A stretch of DNA of 64,000 nucleotides from Schizochytrium sp. TIO01 (GCA_004764695.1 SMSO01000014.1:1811148-1875147), one strand, 5' to 3'; positions 40,288 through 53,830 are shown, counted from the first letter of the stretch. Notes: generated by a model from the letters alone, not told the origin. Program-made: numbers and translations.

Positions 40288-41952
40288 TCAATTCGAGGAG
40301 GTAAGCTTGGCACGCTTTGATGATGCGGAGTCAAGGTTGTTATTGACACCTGCGGAAGCAACCGAGAAGGCATCATCTACCTGACGCTTCTTACCTGCCA
40401 AACCATCATCCTTAGGTGTAAGCTGCATCAACTTGGCGTTGAACGGAAGGACCATAGACCTGTCAATCGGAGTTGAGGAGTTTGAAGGGCTAAGCGCCGC
40501 CAGCTGTTGTGCGCCTAATGCGAGAGAGCTGAGCGTGCTTAAGCTCATGCCGGGGTTACCACCGAAGTGCTGAGATTGTTGCTGGAACTTTGCAGCGTGG
40601 AGTGCTGCTAAGCTGTTTGAGGTGTTGTTATTATTGAACAACAGCATTGATGGCAAGTTGGCAACCTTGTTCGTGTCATTTGTGGGTGAGAGGTTGTTTG
40701 TGCTAGCGTTGTTCATGGCAAAGTTAAGGTGATCCGGTGATACAGCTGCGCGTGGGGTATTGAGTAGCATTTGCAGGGCCAACAATTTTGCTTGGTCTCC
40801 AAAGAGAGCAGCATTTTTGTTGTCGTGGCCAATATCTTGTTGGGTAGGAATGCGCTGAGTCACTTCAGAGCCGAGCGACGAGCTGCTGTCACTGCGGTCA
40901 CTACGGGCACCCTTTGGTGAATCAAATGAGAGCGCGGTAAGGCGCGATGAGAGCATCGGCGAGAGTGGCATGATTGACGATAACGACAAAAGGTTCGCGA
41001 TACGCGGGTTCTCTGCCATAGCTGCAGCTGCTGCTGCTGCTGCGGCTGCCATTGCCGAGGCTGGTGTCTGAGTTGCATTCATGTCGGTCTGGAGCGTGAG
41101 AGGTGACGGCGACTGGGCCTTGGGTGCGGTAAAGTTAAACTGCTTCTTGAGACTGTCCTCATTGAGGGGGGATGGGAATGGGAGGGTCTCTGTGGACAGT
41201 CTTGAACTAGACGGAGACTGAAGAGTCGGGATAGAGGAGGCCGCAGCACGAGGGCCCTTGGCTCTAATCTCTCTTAAGAGTGCTCTTGCATTAAAAGCAT
41301 GCAAGACATGTGGCTTAGAGGTGTCACAGTATTCACAGCTTGGCCATCCACATGACGCATAGCCAAGTCGAACACGAACACGGTGCAGACTCAGGCATTT
41401 GCTGCAAGTGTCACTTTTGACACAGTCCAAGGAATGCTCTAGGAGAGACTCGATAATGTCTTCATCAGATCCAGTTCCTGGGCTCCTTGCTTTGCGGAGT
41501 TTGAGGTGGTGACGTACTGCATCATGCTTCCGCTGGTGCGGCACAAGTTGATTAAATCGCTTTGCGATTTCATTCATCCATGAGCGACCTCCCCATTTGC
41601 GCTTGGTGAGTTGATGTACAAATGCGCGGAAGAGATCAGGGTCCTTAAGGATGAGATTGAAGAGAATGGTTTTTTCTTCCTCTGAGAATCTGCCCGAGTG
41701 CGTGCCGTCTTCGCCAATCTCTCCGTCAAGATCTGCATCGACTGACTTGCTGCGTCTACTCCTTGTGGTACCTTGGTCCTCGCCTTCAGAATCGTCGCCA
41801 TTATTCTGAACAAGTGTAGTATTGCCCCCAGCCGCCGCTGTTGGTGCAGGTGGTGGTGATGAGGAAGCCGAAGCTGAAGAGGCTGCGGCCACTGCCGATC
41901 CTGACAGCAGCGCCAAGGCGCTGGCCAGCTCGTGTTCTTCCTTGCCCATCAT
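40288..41952 (-). CDS. SANT/Myb-like protein with a Cys-rich motif, probable nuclear regulator
   Basis: 554 aa from the ATG at 41952; the frame is open 18 codons upstream to a TTG, not used here. Residues 1-87 are low-complexity and acidic, with an RSRRSKS cluster. Residues about 88-155 (GRFSEEEKTILFNLILKDPD, then KRKWGGRSWMNEIAKRFNQL) have the three-helix pattern and spaced Trp residues of a SANT/Myb-like domain. A compact Cys/His cluster follows: Cys177, Cys183, Cys186, His190, Cys201, Cys206, Cys209, His214 and His218, with the segment LGYASCGWPSCEYCDTSKPH. This looks like a small zinc-binding module, but I do not match it to a named finger. The rest is disordered, with polyAla, polyAsn and Ser tracts. 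DNA or chromatin binding is inferred from layout. Confidence 0.78.
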   Translation of the reverse strand: MMGKEEHELASALALLSGSAVAAASSASASSSPPPAPTAAAGGNTTLVQNNGDDSEGEDQGTTRSRRSKSVDADLDGEIGEDGTHSGRFSEEEKTILFNLILKDPDLFRAFVHQLTKRKWGGRSWMNEIAKRFNQLVPHQRKHDAVRHHLKLRKARSPGTGSDEDIIESLLEHSLDCVKSDTCSKCLSLHRVRVRLGYASCGWPSCEYCDTSKPHVLHAFNARALLREIRAKGPRAAASSIPTLQSPSSSRLSTETLPFPSPLNEDSLKKQFNFTAPKAQSPSPLTLQTDMNATQTPASAMAAAAAAAAAAMAENPRIANLLSLSSIMPLSPMLSSRLTALSFDSPKGARSDRSDSSSSLGSEVTQRIPTQQDIGHDNKNAALFGDQAKLLALQMLLNTPRAAVSPDHLNFAMNNASTNNLSPTNDTNKVANLPSMLLFNNNNTSNSLAALHAAKFQQQSQHFGGNPGMSLSTLSSLALGAQQLAALSPSNSSTPIDRSMVLPFNAKLMQLTPKDDGLAGKKRQVDDAFSVASAGVNNNLDSASSKRAKLTSSN

Positions 41953-42394
41953 TTGCGCTCGAGATGTGCTCGCTTGGCTTTGATGTTTGTTCTGCTTTAA
42001 ACTCAATGTCCGCCAAGCAAAACAAACAATTTATCAAATCGATGTCTAAAAGGAATTGCTCTAACCCAAATGGAAAACCCCAAATAAAAAAGGAAATCGG
42101 CAAAGAAGTAGACAAGAGTCCTAGCCAACTCCTTATCTGCCTCACTAACTAAACTAACAAGCGAGCTATTTAGTTCTCAGCCAGTCTCTCGATCCTCAAT
42201 CCTTCCACGACGAAAGGAGCGCCGTGGCACAGCTCCCTCGCGCGCTCACTCGCTTGGGCAACTCTCTGCCACCAGCCAGCTTCAAGGCAACGACGCGTCG
42301 GTCGTCAGTCCCGGTGCTTTCACGCACACGCGGCAGCGCCTTCACCCGTTTCCGTTCTGCTGAGTCTTGCGATTGTGATCGATCGATCAATCTT

Positions 42395-42440
42395 AATGAA
42401 TGAATGAATGAATCAATCAATGAATCAATGAATCAATTTA
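42395..42440. repeat. GAAT/CAAT array
   Basis: About four AATG copies are followed by CAAT and AATCAATG units, upstream of the SANT-like gene and next to a T-rich run. Confidence 0.8.
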
Positions 42441-42855
42441 TCTTCTTTTTTTTTTCTTTCCTTTTTTCCTTTTTTTTTTTTCTTCTTTCTTCTTTTTCAA
42501 AAGAGAAAGAAAACAATCAAACCAACAAAAGCGAGTTATCTAATTGTTTGTTTTGCGCGTGCACCACTTTCTTTAAGAAGGGGCAATAGAAAACAAGAGA
42601 AAAAGAGGGAGGCCTGCCTCTTTTCTTCTTTACTTTTCCTTTTTCTCTGTCTATTATTCTGGCGATCAACCTCGCCTCGATCGCTCTCTCGGCCCCTGCT
42701 GCTTCTGTCGCCGCTGCTGCCTCCCGCGTGCCTGTTACCTCGCCTGCTTCTCCAGCCGCTCCCGTTGATTCAATCCGAGCCGCGTTGGTTTCTTTTTTTG
42801 CTTGCTTGGATGCCTCCAGGTTGGTCGAGCGCGTGCGTGTGCGTCGCGTGCCTCG

Positions 42856-43014
<159 letters not shown>

Positions 43015-43125
43015 TGAGCTGTCTAGTAATCTCTGTCGGGGTTTCTTTCGCGCTTTTCTGCTGCCCTCTCCTCCTCCCCTTTGTTTCCCTTCTTTCTTCT
43101 TCGCCTTCCTATACCCATCTATCTT

Positions 43126-43130
<5 letters not shown>

Positions 43131-43159
<29 letters not shown>
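43131..43159. repeat. 29-base poly(A) tract
   Basis: An uninterrupted A run in gene-free DNA. The flanks do not show a retroposed gene or target-site duplication that I can recognise. Confidence 0.95.
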
Positions 43160-43161
<2 letters not shown>

Positions 43162-44406
43162 TCTCTCAATTGTGCGCGTCGAGGGCCGTCGCTATTTTTC
43201 ATGCGCCTCTTTTTTCTTTTCTTCTTTCTCTCGTTCATCCTTTCGCTTCGTTTATTTAGTTTATACTAGAATACTAAAACAAACTTTTTTGAAGCTAAGT
43301 CAAATTTATTGTCTTCCTTCCTTTGGACTTGAAATTTCTTCCGTCCTCGTTTATTTGTTTGCTCGAGCTGAGGTACACAAGGAAAGAGACTACAACCCCG
43401 CAGAGGAGACTACGCCGAAGCTTCTTCTCTTCCCCCGTCTTCTTGCTTGTGAGTTGAAGGGTCGCTTAATTTCGTGCTAGCCTATCGAGGGTCGGCGGGT
43501 GGTTCACATGTTTGGTGCAGGAAGTGATTTTAAAAATATATATATTACTTTTAAAGAATTATTTAAAAATATTTATCGGAAAAGCTGGAAAACGTTTTAG
43601 ACGATAAAAGAAAACCTTCCGCGCAGGTCAAAGGGCACCAAGCGCGGTCCCGCGCCGCTTTCAAAGTTAGCACATATATATTTTAAAAAGAAAAAGAAAA
43701 AGAAAAAGTATAAGCAAAACTATGAGTTTTCTCTATTTTGTTCTCTTTCTCCTCTTTTTTGTTTCTTGCTTGCGAGCTTTCACAATGAATGACTGACAGA
43801 TTGACATGACTGACTGCCTGTCCCCTCGTTATGTATTGCTTCCCGCGCCACAGGGCCGAACCCTGGTACCGCCGGGAGCCTAACTTTGTTCCTGCGAGTC
43901 TTCTTTCTCCCGCTGACCTCTGCGCCCGTTGCCTCACGAGTTGGATGGTCGAGTTTCCCTTTTTTGCTTCGCTTTGCTTTTTCCTTTCCCCATCTTCATT
44001 TTACTTTCAATCAACTTCTTTTAAAAGAAACTGAGAAGAAGCAGAGGAAGAGGAGGGAGGGGCTTGAAAGAAAATGACGACTCCCTTCTATGTGAATGAA
44101 AAAGAGAGGGGAGAAAAAGAGAACGAAAAAGAAAAAGAAATATTTTTTTAAAAAAAAAAAGGACTTACTAAAACTAAGAAAGTCCGCGCTTCCTCGCGTT
44201 CTTTAGTGTTCTGGTCAACGGCGGTGTTCTCTATCGCCCTCGAAAGAAAGTGATTAATCCACAAGCGCAGTAAAAAGCGCGAGAGGAGAAATCAAATGGT
44301 CTTTAACTATTGCATCCATCATCCACCCACCCGCAAATGTTGGAGCTCCCAGCTCAAGCTGTCTGCGAAGACCTGCCCTCTCTGCTGCTTCGCTCGCGCC
44401 TCTCCC

Positions 44407-44430
44407 CTGCCTGCCTGCCTGCCTGCCTGG
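44407..44430. repeat. TGCC tetranucleotide array
   Basis: About six copies, GC-rich, in the gene-poor region. Confidence 0.85.
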
Positions 44431-44729
44431 AGCCCTCCTCCTGGTTCGGGACTGGAGGAGTTGGATAGTTGACTCACTTCTTTCTCCTCTTTAGGAGTCA
44501 ATTCAATCGATCGAAATGGACAGCGCGGCGCTGGTGGGCTCCTGCCTCGTCCGGAGCGAGTGTTCCTCTTCTTCCTTGCCCTCTTTCCTTCGAGGTGCTT
44601 CCTGCAGCCCGCACTGCGCTGCTCGCCCTGCTGCCAGCTCCTGGGCGTCTATCACCAAGCGCGGCGCCTCCGTCGGCCTCGCGAGTTCTCCATTCCTCTG
44701 TTCTTTCAAGAACCTGAACGAAGATTTGG

Positions 44730-44730
44730 C

Positions 44731-44761
<31 letters not shown>

Positions 44762-44762
44762 T
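44730..44762. repeat. TTAT tetranucleotide array
   Basis: About eight perfect copies. Confidence 0.9.
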
Positions 44763-45168
44763 ACATGTTACAGTGCGTATGATGAACGTATGTATCCCTA
44801 CGATATGATGAACCAGTAAGTACGTGCTTAGTGTTAGTTGAAGGAAAGGAGAAAGGCTTCGAAACTATTTTCAATCTTTTCTAAGCCAAAATTCGATTGG
44901 AGCCTCTTTTTTCTTCTTCTTTCTTTCTTTTTTTCGACGATTAAAAAGTACAATCCTAAACTAAATGAGTAAATAAACACAGGCAAAAGGCAAGCAAATA
45001 AACACCAGCGGCGAACCTTGTTTCCGAGCGCTACTCATTCTTCACGTAGGAGGAGGAACATTCCCTCATAAAAAGCGAATGAAGAACTTGCGGGAGATTA
45101 GCGTGTATAAAATGGAGAAGAGCCTCGCAAGAGTAAGAAAGAAAGTAAATAACTAAATAACTCACTAA

Positions 45169-45233
45169 GTTAGTAAGTAAGTGATTAAGTAAGTAAGTAA
45201 GTAAAACTAAGTAAGTAAAGCTAAGTAAGTAAG
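45169..45233. repeat. TAAG array, imperfect
   Basis: Repeated TAAG/GTAA units broken by AACT and GCT, followed shortly by a GTAG stretch. Confidence 0.8.
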
Positions 45234-45305
45234 GGCTGCAATATAGGTAGGTAGGTACCTACTGACTGAATGGCGGCTTAGTAATGAGTGGGTAAATAGA
45301 GTCCA

Positions 45306-45368
45306 GAGTGAGTGAGTGTGAGTGAGTGAGTGAGTGAGTGAGTGAGTGAGTGAGTGAGTGAGTGAGTG
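45306..45368. repeat. GTGA/AGTG tetranucleotide array
   Basis: About 15 copies with one interruption. Read backwards it gives an apparent Ser-His-Thr-Leu peptide, which is an artefact. Confidence 0.9.
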
Positions 45369-46475
45369 GATCGAAGAGGGACCAGTATAGCGACTCCAGG
45401 CCACTTCACATTAGGTGCTAGTTTCTAACGTCTTAGGCGAAGTCCTTTTCCAAGCTCTTCTTCTCTCCCGCTTCTTATGTACCTAGGTATCTATTTCTTT
45501 TATGTTTTGGTTTGTATTTAACTTTTTTATTATTCTTTATGAATAAAATACCCTTTTCCATTGTAACAACGAAGAATGGGATGGAGGAGTTGGCAGAAGC
45601 TAGCTAGCTGGATAGTTAGTAGTTATTATAGGGGTTCGGGTGTCAAGTTCTCTTCTCCTTCCCTGCTAAACTAAGTTATTTTTCAAGGTTGCCTTTGCTG
45701 TATTGAAAGTTCTGCTTTGGCTCCATCCATCAACGGAAGCCGCGAGATAGATGCGAAGTTACGAGCATAATTTGCATTTCGCTGCAGTTCTGCGAGAGGA
45801 GCGGCGGCAATTACGAGTCTAATTTTGAGCCTCACGAGGAACTTGGATGACTGTTTGTGCTGATTGTAGCTGATCATTCGCAATCAGTACCAAGGTTCCT
45901 CAGTGTTTCTGTTCATGGTTTTCATCTTTTACATAATCTTTAGCTATCTTAGCTAAACAACAATTACTATAAAATAATCAAGAAATAGGACTTGTAATTT
46001 ACAATCCTTCGATAAACTCATCAATGATTGCTATTGATTGATAGATTGATTGATTTATTGATTGTTTCATTCAATTTGCCTCTCCGTTTGTAGAGAATCA
46101 ATCAGATTCGCTTGAGAGTACTTAGGTACCTTCCACTTCCTCAAATCTCGATGAGCTCGTTTTCGATTAAACTTGTTCACATTCCTGTTTGTCTGTCTGG
46201 TCTGTCTGAAAGTCTACCTCATCAGCGTGGGATGGTATAAGAGTACCACGTATGTCTTCAAACAAACAATCTGTAAGTCTGTCTGTCTTTTATTCTTGTA
46301 CCTCCCTCCTAGCTAGCTGGACTCTTTCACTCCCAGTTTCAACTAAACACATTCATACGTCACTTTCCTATCTCCGTCTGTCTTTGTGTACCTAGGTAGA
46401 AATGTGGATGTATTCACATATACAGAGAGATACTGGGAGAGATAGCTATCGCAAAACATTCCTGCAATGTAGAAG

Positions 46476-46508
46476 AATTGATTGATTGATTCATTGATTG
46501 ATTGATAC
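46476..46508. repeat. GATT array
   Basis: About eight GATT copies with one substitution (GATTCATT). Confidence 0.85.
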
Positions 46509-46743
46509 ATTCATTTGTGGTTGACTAACTCATCAATTGATTAATTGGAGGTACTGGCTCAACAAACAGAGTTCCATTTCTGAAGACGGGCTTTGCATCT
46601 CGTCCCGGGTCCCTCAAAAAGGAAGACCCTCCCGCGTTCGCTTTTTGAGTGCAGAGATCCAGGTCCATACCATAGCCCAACAAACCCTTCGTCGCAGCCA
46701 CCTTTACCACCACCGCCTTCGCCGCTCTTGGTTTGTTTGTGTA

Positions 46744-46778
46744 CTTATTTATTTATTTATTCATTCATTCATTTATTT
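46744..46778. repeat. TTTA/TTCA array
   Basis: Four TTTA-type units, then three TTCA-type units, then TTTA again. Confidence 0.85.
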
Positions 46779-48339
46779 GCCTTTTGATTTGTTCATTTCT
46801 CGTTGTTGTCCTTTGCTCTCTTTGCCTTCCACCAGCGTCTCTCCATTCAAGATTCTTTGCCGCTATTGCTCAGTATTGTCCATTTACAACTTCTTCTGTT
46901 CTTTTCTACTCTGTTCTGTTCTGTTCTGTACCATTGTGCTGTGCTGTGTTCTATTATGCTATGCTACGCTATGCTGTGCTATGCTATACGCTGCTCTTTC
47001 GTTCTTTCTGCCTTTTCCGCGCCACATCGATTCCCGCGCGCACTACGGGAAACGATAGGTGTCCCGTAGCGGCAAGTACCTTCTAAAATGGCGATGTCTT
47101 TTATTTACCTTTAGTATTCAATTTTTATTTTAAAAATCGGCTTGTCTCTAGCAGGTCCTAAGCAGTCATTAGGGAGGAGACTGAGAGAACAAACCAAACC
47201 CTCACAACATTCCTTTCTTTCAGTCTACGTGCCTATTTCCGTGGTTAGAAGTAGTCGCTTCTTCGCCAAATTCACAGAAAGAAACAAAGCGAACTCCCGC
47301 ATTTAACCGGAGACCTTTCTCCCCTCGGGGCAGGCCGAGCTGCCTCGCATTCCTCCTCCCGGTCCAGGTCCCTGTGGATTTGATGGTGCTCAGTCTTATC
47401 GCCTCACGTCGGCTTGGATTGCGGGAATCCACCCATATCTTGCTTGGACAGGGCCTCTCGCTGTCCACAACGGTACGTATACAGAGACACGAAAATCACC
47501 AAAATACATAAAAGAGCGAAGAAACAGAATAAACGACACTCTTGCTTCTCTTTTTTCCTTCCCAAAGAAGTTCAGCTGCTTGGCCTACGACGGCACCTAC
47601 CGTAAACACTACCCCTTTGCCTAGTTTTCTACCCGGCTTCTGAGAAGCGCTTGAATGGATTTTCAGTATCTTACCCCTAATAACTCATAGCAGCGAGACT
47701 ACGGGGACCAGGGACGTCTTCTTTGCGTCTCCTCCATACGTCTGTCTGTCTGCCTCACTTTCCGCTTTTGAGGAGACAGCGTGAAAGGTCCTTCTCCAAG
47801 TTGGGAGGAGAAAAGAAAGAAAGGTGTGAAATCGAAGAATTAGAAGGAAAAAAGAACGAAGAGGGCTATTCTCCCTCCTATTTTAGATTTATTAGTCATG
47901 ATTATATTTTTAAAAACAAATATTTGAGACTCCATTTTTTGAGCTTGAGGCAATCAATCTAAGAAGGGCGCGCGAATTTATTTTAAAAAGAATCAAATTA
48001 CTAATAGACGTAATAGGAGGAAACAACAAACTATTAAACGACACAGCTAGGGAAAGAAAGAAAAAGAAAAAGAAAAAGAACACCTGAACCGCGGAAATTG
48101 GAGATTGGAGAGATTCGGAGGTACAAGTTGAATCAATTGGTCGCTCTTTCTTGCTCATTAGCTTTCAAGTCGATTGATTGAATGATTGAACGATTGCCTC
48201 GAAGCTGAGTTCCAGCCGCTGAGGAGGGTGCCTCCTCGTTCTTCCGCCTCGTGGCTGGCCGCCCGCACGGGTTTGGTGGCGTTGAGAAGACCCGCGGGAC
48301 TTGGCTCAGGCGCCGTGAAGAGCATTTGTTATTGCTCTT

Positions 48340-48373
48340 TTTCATTCATTCATTCATTCATTCATTCATTCAC
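48340..48373. repeat. CATT tetranucleotide array
   Basis: About eight copies of the same word as the GAAT arrays, in reverse orientation. Confidence 0.9.
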
Positions 48374-51300
48374 TTGTTTCATCGACCTTTAAGGAGGTAC
48401 TTATAATAGGTTGAACCACTTCATAAAAAGAGAGGTTTCCGCAGAAGACGAAGATGAAGATGGATGTGGATGGTGGATACGCTAAGTCAGGTTCATTTGA
48501 TCGTGGATGGAATGAATGAATGAATGAATGACTTCACAAGAGCCTACGAAACGGCGACGGAGAGGGAGAGCATCGAAACTTTTGGTGCTCTTTCAGCCTC
48601 TGAGTACTTACGTACTTACCTAGCTAGGTGCTGCTGGAGTTTGATTGACAGCAAGCAAGAGTTCTTCTTTGAGGACAATCAATCCCATTTTCCAAGTGGA
48701 AAGTGCTTCGATTTACTCCCTTCACCTGTTCTACCCTCAGGTACCTTACCTATCGATGATTCTTCTTCTTCGTCGCATTAGTCTCCTTCAGTTAAAGGAA
48801 AGTGTTTCTTTAATAAACGATGCTTTCCTTTTAAAAATGTTTTATTAATTAATTTAATTTAAAAAACAATTAAAGATAAAGGTCTGGGAAAAGGATTTTG
48901 TTTCCTGAAGCACCCATATAAAAATCGTCCGTGACAATCTTGAACTCGAACCCACCCGAGGATTGTATGCATGTCATGCCGACTGACTGATTGACTGCTT
49001 GACTTATTATTGACTGACTTCGTGGTGGCAGGCCACGGAGGGCTGGAGGTCGACGGGAAGTCCTCCAGTTTATGAGGATCCCAGAGCAGGTAAGTCAGCC
49101 TGAGCTCAGTCTCGCTACTTGAACAAGATGTGGATTATGGAGTCCTGCGGATTGAGATGGACTTCTTCTATGTCACAAATAGTCTCCTTTTAAATGAAGA
49201 GTTTATAAAAACCAGTAATGATAAATAAACATACATATTTATATACCCCAATAAAACCTTTTTTCATCGATGATTTATGAAACATTTTAAAAGTTATAAA
49301 TAAAATGTCTTTTCCCTCTCAAGCACAATAAATGAAGAGGATGATGGAACTGGGATGAAACGATCTTCGCCTTCTGCTCGCTGCACATTCGTTGTGCTCC
49401 AACTCGAGCTGGGCACCGACCTGATCTCGCGGTAGTTGCTGCTGCTGTTGCTGTTCTTGCTGCTCGCCGAAGGCCGGCGGCCCCGCTAGTCGAGCCTTGC
49501 TTCGATGATACCGGCCAGCGCCTTGGAGGTTCGCGCGGCTGACACGGGGACCTGACTCAGGTCTCGCGAAATCAATGCAGTGGTTCGCGCAGTCAGTCCC
49601 TTGAGACGCCTGAGGAGCGCAGGCGAGCCAGCTTCTGGGTACGCAAGGTTCGCGCTCGCGGCGCGGATGGGGTTGATGGCCGCACAGATGGCAGGCCAGC
49701 GGGGAGTCCTTCTTCCTCCGCGATGGAAAGCAACAAGGAGCGGCCGTGATAGGGCCCCCGATTTCATGTCTCTGCGAGAACTGTATACAATTACCCATAA
49801 TTAAGTGGTTTTCATCATGTTCGAAGACAAGAAAAGGGGACTCGCAAGGCATAATCCATGTTCATTTTTGATGGCAGAAGAAAGAATGCGAGTCATCGAC
49901 GCAATCTCGAAAACCGATTGCTACAGACTCAAGCACCCAATCACAGCTTACGCCGCGCGGGAAGCCGAACTTGGCTGACTAACTCACGAGTTCTCCTCCC
50001 CAAAGAAAGAAAGAATATGGGCAAATGGCTGACAGACTGACTTGACAGGCAAAACGAAAGCCAATTTCCGTCTCTTCCCTTTTTCAAGTTCGCCATCGAG
50101 TGGACTCGCCAGCCAGGTCGACTCCCTCCACTCCACGCCTTTGCGAACGGAGGCACTGATCGTAACGCTGAAAACTTCGGTTATCTTCCTGTGTAATCTC
50201 AGCGCTCCACCAAGGCTGCCTTGCCTCCCCGGCGAGCGAGTCAAGCTGGGCCAGAGGCTCGGACTTCTTGATTGAACCAAATTCCTGTCACAAAGCGCTC
50301 TCCCTGGTACAGAAATCATGCACCGTCTTTGCCTCGCTTCTGCACCAAGCCAAGCCAAGCCAAGCCTAGCTAGACAAGCATGCCTGGAGCGTTGTCAACG
50401 GCCAGCAAGTGCCTCGACACGACCACACTCCCAAGAATATATAAATAATCCAACTCCACCGAAGAGTTTACCACGTCCAAAATCCAAGCACTTGTACACT
50501 AGGTCCACTGTCTCCACCGAAGAGGGCCTTCGAAGAAGCGAAGCAACGAGCAAGTTTTACGAGGTAGCAAGGCACGCAGGCAACTTGACACGCACGCACT
50601 CTCATCCTAGTCCTATACATTTACACATTTCTTTATTATTTATTCATCGCTCTTCGTAGTTCCCCTGGAATTCGGGGTACGGCTTCTCTCGACTTTCCTT
50701 TGGGCCAGGCAGCCCCTTCTCTCGGGGCCCCGCGCAGCGCTTCTCCAGTCCACGCTCTTGCTCTACAGTCTACAGCAGAGCGCTTGCTTGCTTGCTTGCT
50801 TGCATTTCCTGCGTACGTTCACAGCTGCGTCCTCGCGTTCCCAGGCTTGTGACTCGTGGCCAGACGGCGCGAGAGCCCTGGCAAGAGGTCCCACCCGCTT
50901 GCCCGCGATAGGCAGTCGTGCCGGAGCTCGAGAAAGACGCCAACTCCTCCGCTGCGTTGGCTTTGTTCGTCACACTTGTGTGTCACGAAGCTGGCCGACT
51001 CGCTCCGCCTAACTCCATCGCGACTCGCTCTTTCGGAGCAGGCCCCGAGCACACTGCCGGCGCCACAGGCATCCACGGCAGCTCGCGAGGTTGCTCCCTG
51101 CCGGTTCCCAAAGAAGCCTGCGCGACCTCGCCGCTTGCCGGCACGTCCTCCTGCGAAGAGGCGGCCAAGTCCAAGTTCCGCACGGTCCCCGAGTTCTTCG
51201 AAGTTCTTGGCGCTCTTGGAGTGAAAGAAATCGATCCTCTGTCTCTTTTTCATTCGGCCCAAACATGGGAAACGAAGAAAATATGGGAAACGAAGAAACT

Positions 51301-53780
51301 CAGAAAGAACGTTCGGAAAGAACGTGAAGAGAGAGAAAGGCACCGAGAGCGAACGATAGACACCGCCTTCTGCATCCATGCAGACATAAACATCGTTATT
51401 ACTAGCGCATGATGGAGCCCTGGTTGTTCTTCGGCTGAGTTTTTTCTGGTTTCTTTGCATTTATTTGTTTATTTATTGCCAACTTTCGATCATCGTCACA
51501 CTTCCTTAGCCCTCGTTTACTCTAGCTGAGGATAGAATACTCCTACCGTGTCTCGATGTTTTGGGCTCTTTCGCTTTAGTCATTTTGTATTTTGTTCACT
51601 TTTTCTGCTTCAAGAAAAGGGCAAAAGGGGTTTGATGTTAAAGTATTTTAAATAAAAAGTAAAAACGTTTTTAAACTAAAAGACGAACTGGTAGTAAAAG
51701 GATTAGAAGACAGGAATGTTGGCTTTGGAAACGTTGAAAGAAATTGATTACATTTAAAATTTATAATAGATAAATAAAAGAAAAAGAAAAAAAGCCATAG
51801 GTCGCTGAGAAAGAGGAAAAAGAAACTCCGACGGTTCACACTTGTGTTTCGCACATTCTCATGATAGGGATGATCAACATATATTGATCAATGTCTGTCA
51901 CTCTTTGCTACTACCCTCTTCAACAAGTTCGCATCGAATTGCGGAATTGGGCCCAGAAGACCACTTCGCTCAGCGGCAAGAACTGCGAGGTGGCGTGCTG
52001 CACGACCACCTGCCGACCCTGGGTCGGAGGGTCGTGGAGATCACAGCACAGGAGCTCGGACGGATGCCTTGTGTCAGCCTCTGGTACTCTTACTTACACC
52101 TTACTGACTTGATCAACTTGCCAGTAGGAATGGCCAAAGCTCGAGAACCTAATGCAAAGTTATATATATATATACATATATGTCTACATATATTGAGAGA
52201 AACATGTACTCCAGGCAAACAAACGTTGCCAAAACCTGGCTTGCCCTAAACTGCGTTTGCAGAAATACATTTCCAGACATTGCATTGGAGACTGAGCTCG
52301 GGGTCTCTTCTATTGCAAGCAACTAAATATTAGCAGCTGCTGAATGATGAAATACGCGATCCTGCATCCATCAATGCAAAACTAGCGTCCTTCACAGCGT
52401 AGGTTTCAGAAGAATGACGGTCAACTCCTCACTTTTGTTTCTAGGCTTTGATGAAATAAATAAAGGCATTATTCAGCCGAAAGAAAGGAAAGTGCCCTGC
52501 TTCGAAATTCTGCAGCTCGTTCCTTCCAGACCGCATTGCATTTTAATCCATCGCAGTGCATACGCATACAGCGCAGCACGTACACTTCATTGTGCCTTTC
52601 ACATCCTGATCAACCTCGAGCAACCAGTCAAAGCATTGTCGGTTGCTTTTAATTGTTTCACAGGCAAACAATGTCAAAACTGGACGGCAAGTCCAGGAAA
52701 AACGTTGATCGATTGGCTTCCCAAAAGTCGAAGCTTTCGACACTCTTCATTCTCGCGACTCGGTCTGTCAGTTGGCGCTTGCAATGTGTGCAGGCAAGCA
52801 AACGGAGGAACTGAAGCTACTACGACGTGGCAAATGAATGAACGAGAGCTCGCGAAGGGTTGTCGACCTCGGGCCGACTGACGCTGCCGAGGTACCCTAC
52901 TACTGCACGGGCCCTCGTCGGAGAGGTCCTGGTAGCAAACCTTCCTTGTGCCCGAGCCGTCTCCGTGCTCTTTTGTATGTATGCTCTCTCTTGCCCTGTT
53001 TTGCAGTCAATTTACTTTTCATTTTGTTTAATGAATTAAAACTTAAGTTTTACAGTAGAATAGTAAAAGTTTATTCTCTTAACAAAAAGTGCAGCACGTG
53101 GATGCAACAAACCCATCACAGCTACATAGGTGCACCTAGCTAGGTCCCATATAGGAAATACGAGCCCTCGTTTATCTGCGTCCCTTTATCATTTCCTTTT
53201 TCCTGATTTCTTCTTTATCTGGGCAGCTCTTCTTATTTCTAGCTTAGTATTGGCAGTGCAAAACAATTTATTTTACCATTTTAAATTAATTGTTGAAATT
53301 AGTTGATTTTTATTTTATTTTAAAAGAGCATGTGCTGCAATGATGGTCACCTCTGCACACGTTTTCGAAGCTGATTTCGGAGGAGTTGGTTTTCCTAAGT
53401 GTTGCGTTAAAGCGGAACTTGCGAAAGCTGCTCGGTTCGCTGATTTTGGTGTGTTTCACCACTCGCAAAGAGTGTCGTCTTTCAAGCAGTATGTGTGTGG
53501 GCTACGTGTTTAATGTGTACTCCAAAGTACTGAAACCATCACCTTTCCATTTTCCTTCTCAACGACAAACAAAAATGTGAGGAAAGCTGCGCTGCAGATC
53601 TGCGAAACCAACCTATCGTCTGGTGGGCCACGCACGCATTACGCAGATAACGTTAGAACGCAATGCTTCACCCTCGCGCCTCCACAAAACACTTTACTCC
53701 GAACAAAACAAGACCCTCTGCATGTGACACTAGAATGACTGAGTGCTGCAGCTTTCACACATAGCCTGGAGAAGCCCATA

Positions 53781-53830
53781 GTTCTTGTTCTTGTTCTTGT
53801 TCTTGTTCTTGTTCTTGTTCTTGTTCTTGT
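53781..53830. repeat. GTTCTT hexanucleotide array
   Basis: About eight perfect copies. On the minus strand one frame reads as an Arg-Thr dipeptide repeat. No coding context supports translation. Confidence 0.9.

Noticed and set aside
43131-43159. Poly(A) tract as the tail of a processed pseudogene or LINE/SINE
   Set aside because: The upstream sequence is a microsatellite and unique DNA with no gene or element similarity visible.
49319-49852. 177-codon minus-strand frame with a Gln run
   Set aside because: Composition follows local GC and a short CTG repeat. There is no recognisable domain.
50918-51412. 164-codon plus-strand frame
   Set aside because: It lies in a GC-rich patch where several overlapping frames on both strands are open. 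No domain is visible, and the charged tail comes from a purine-rich repeat.
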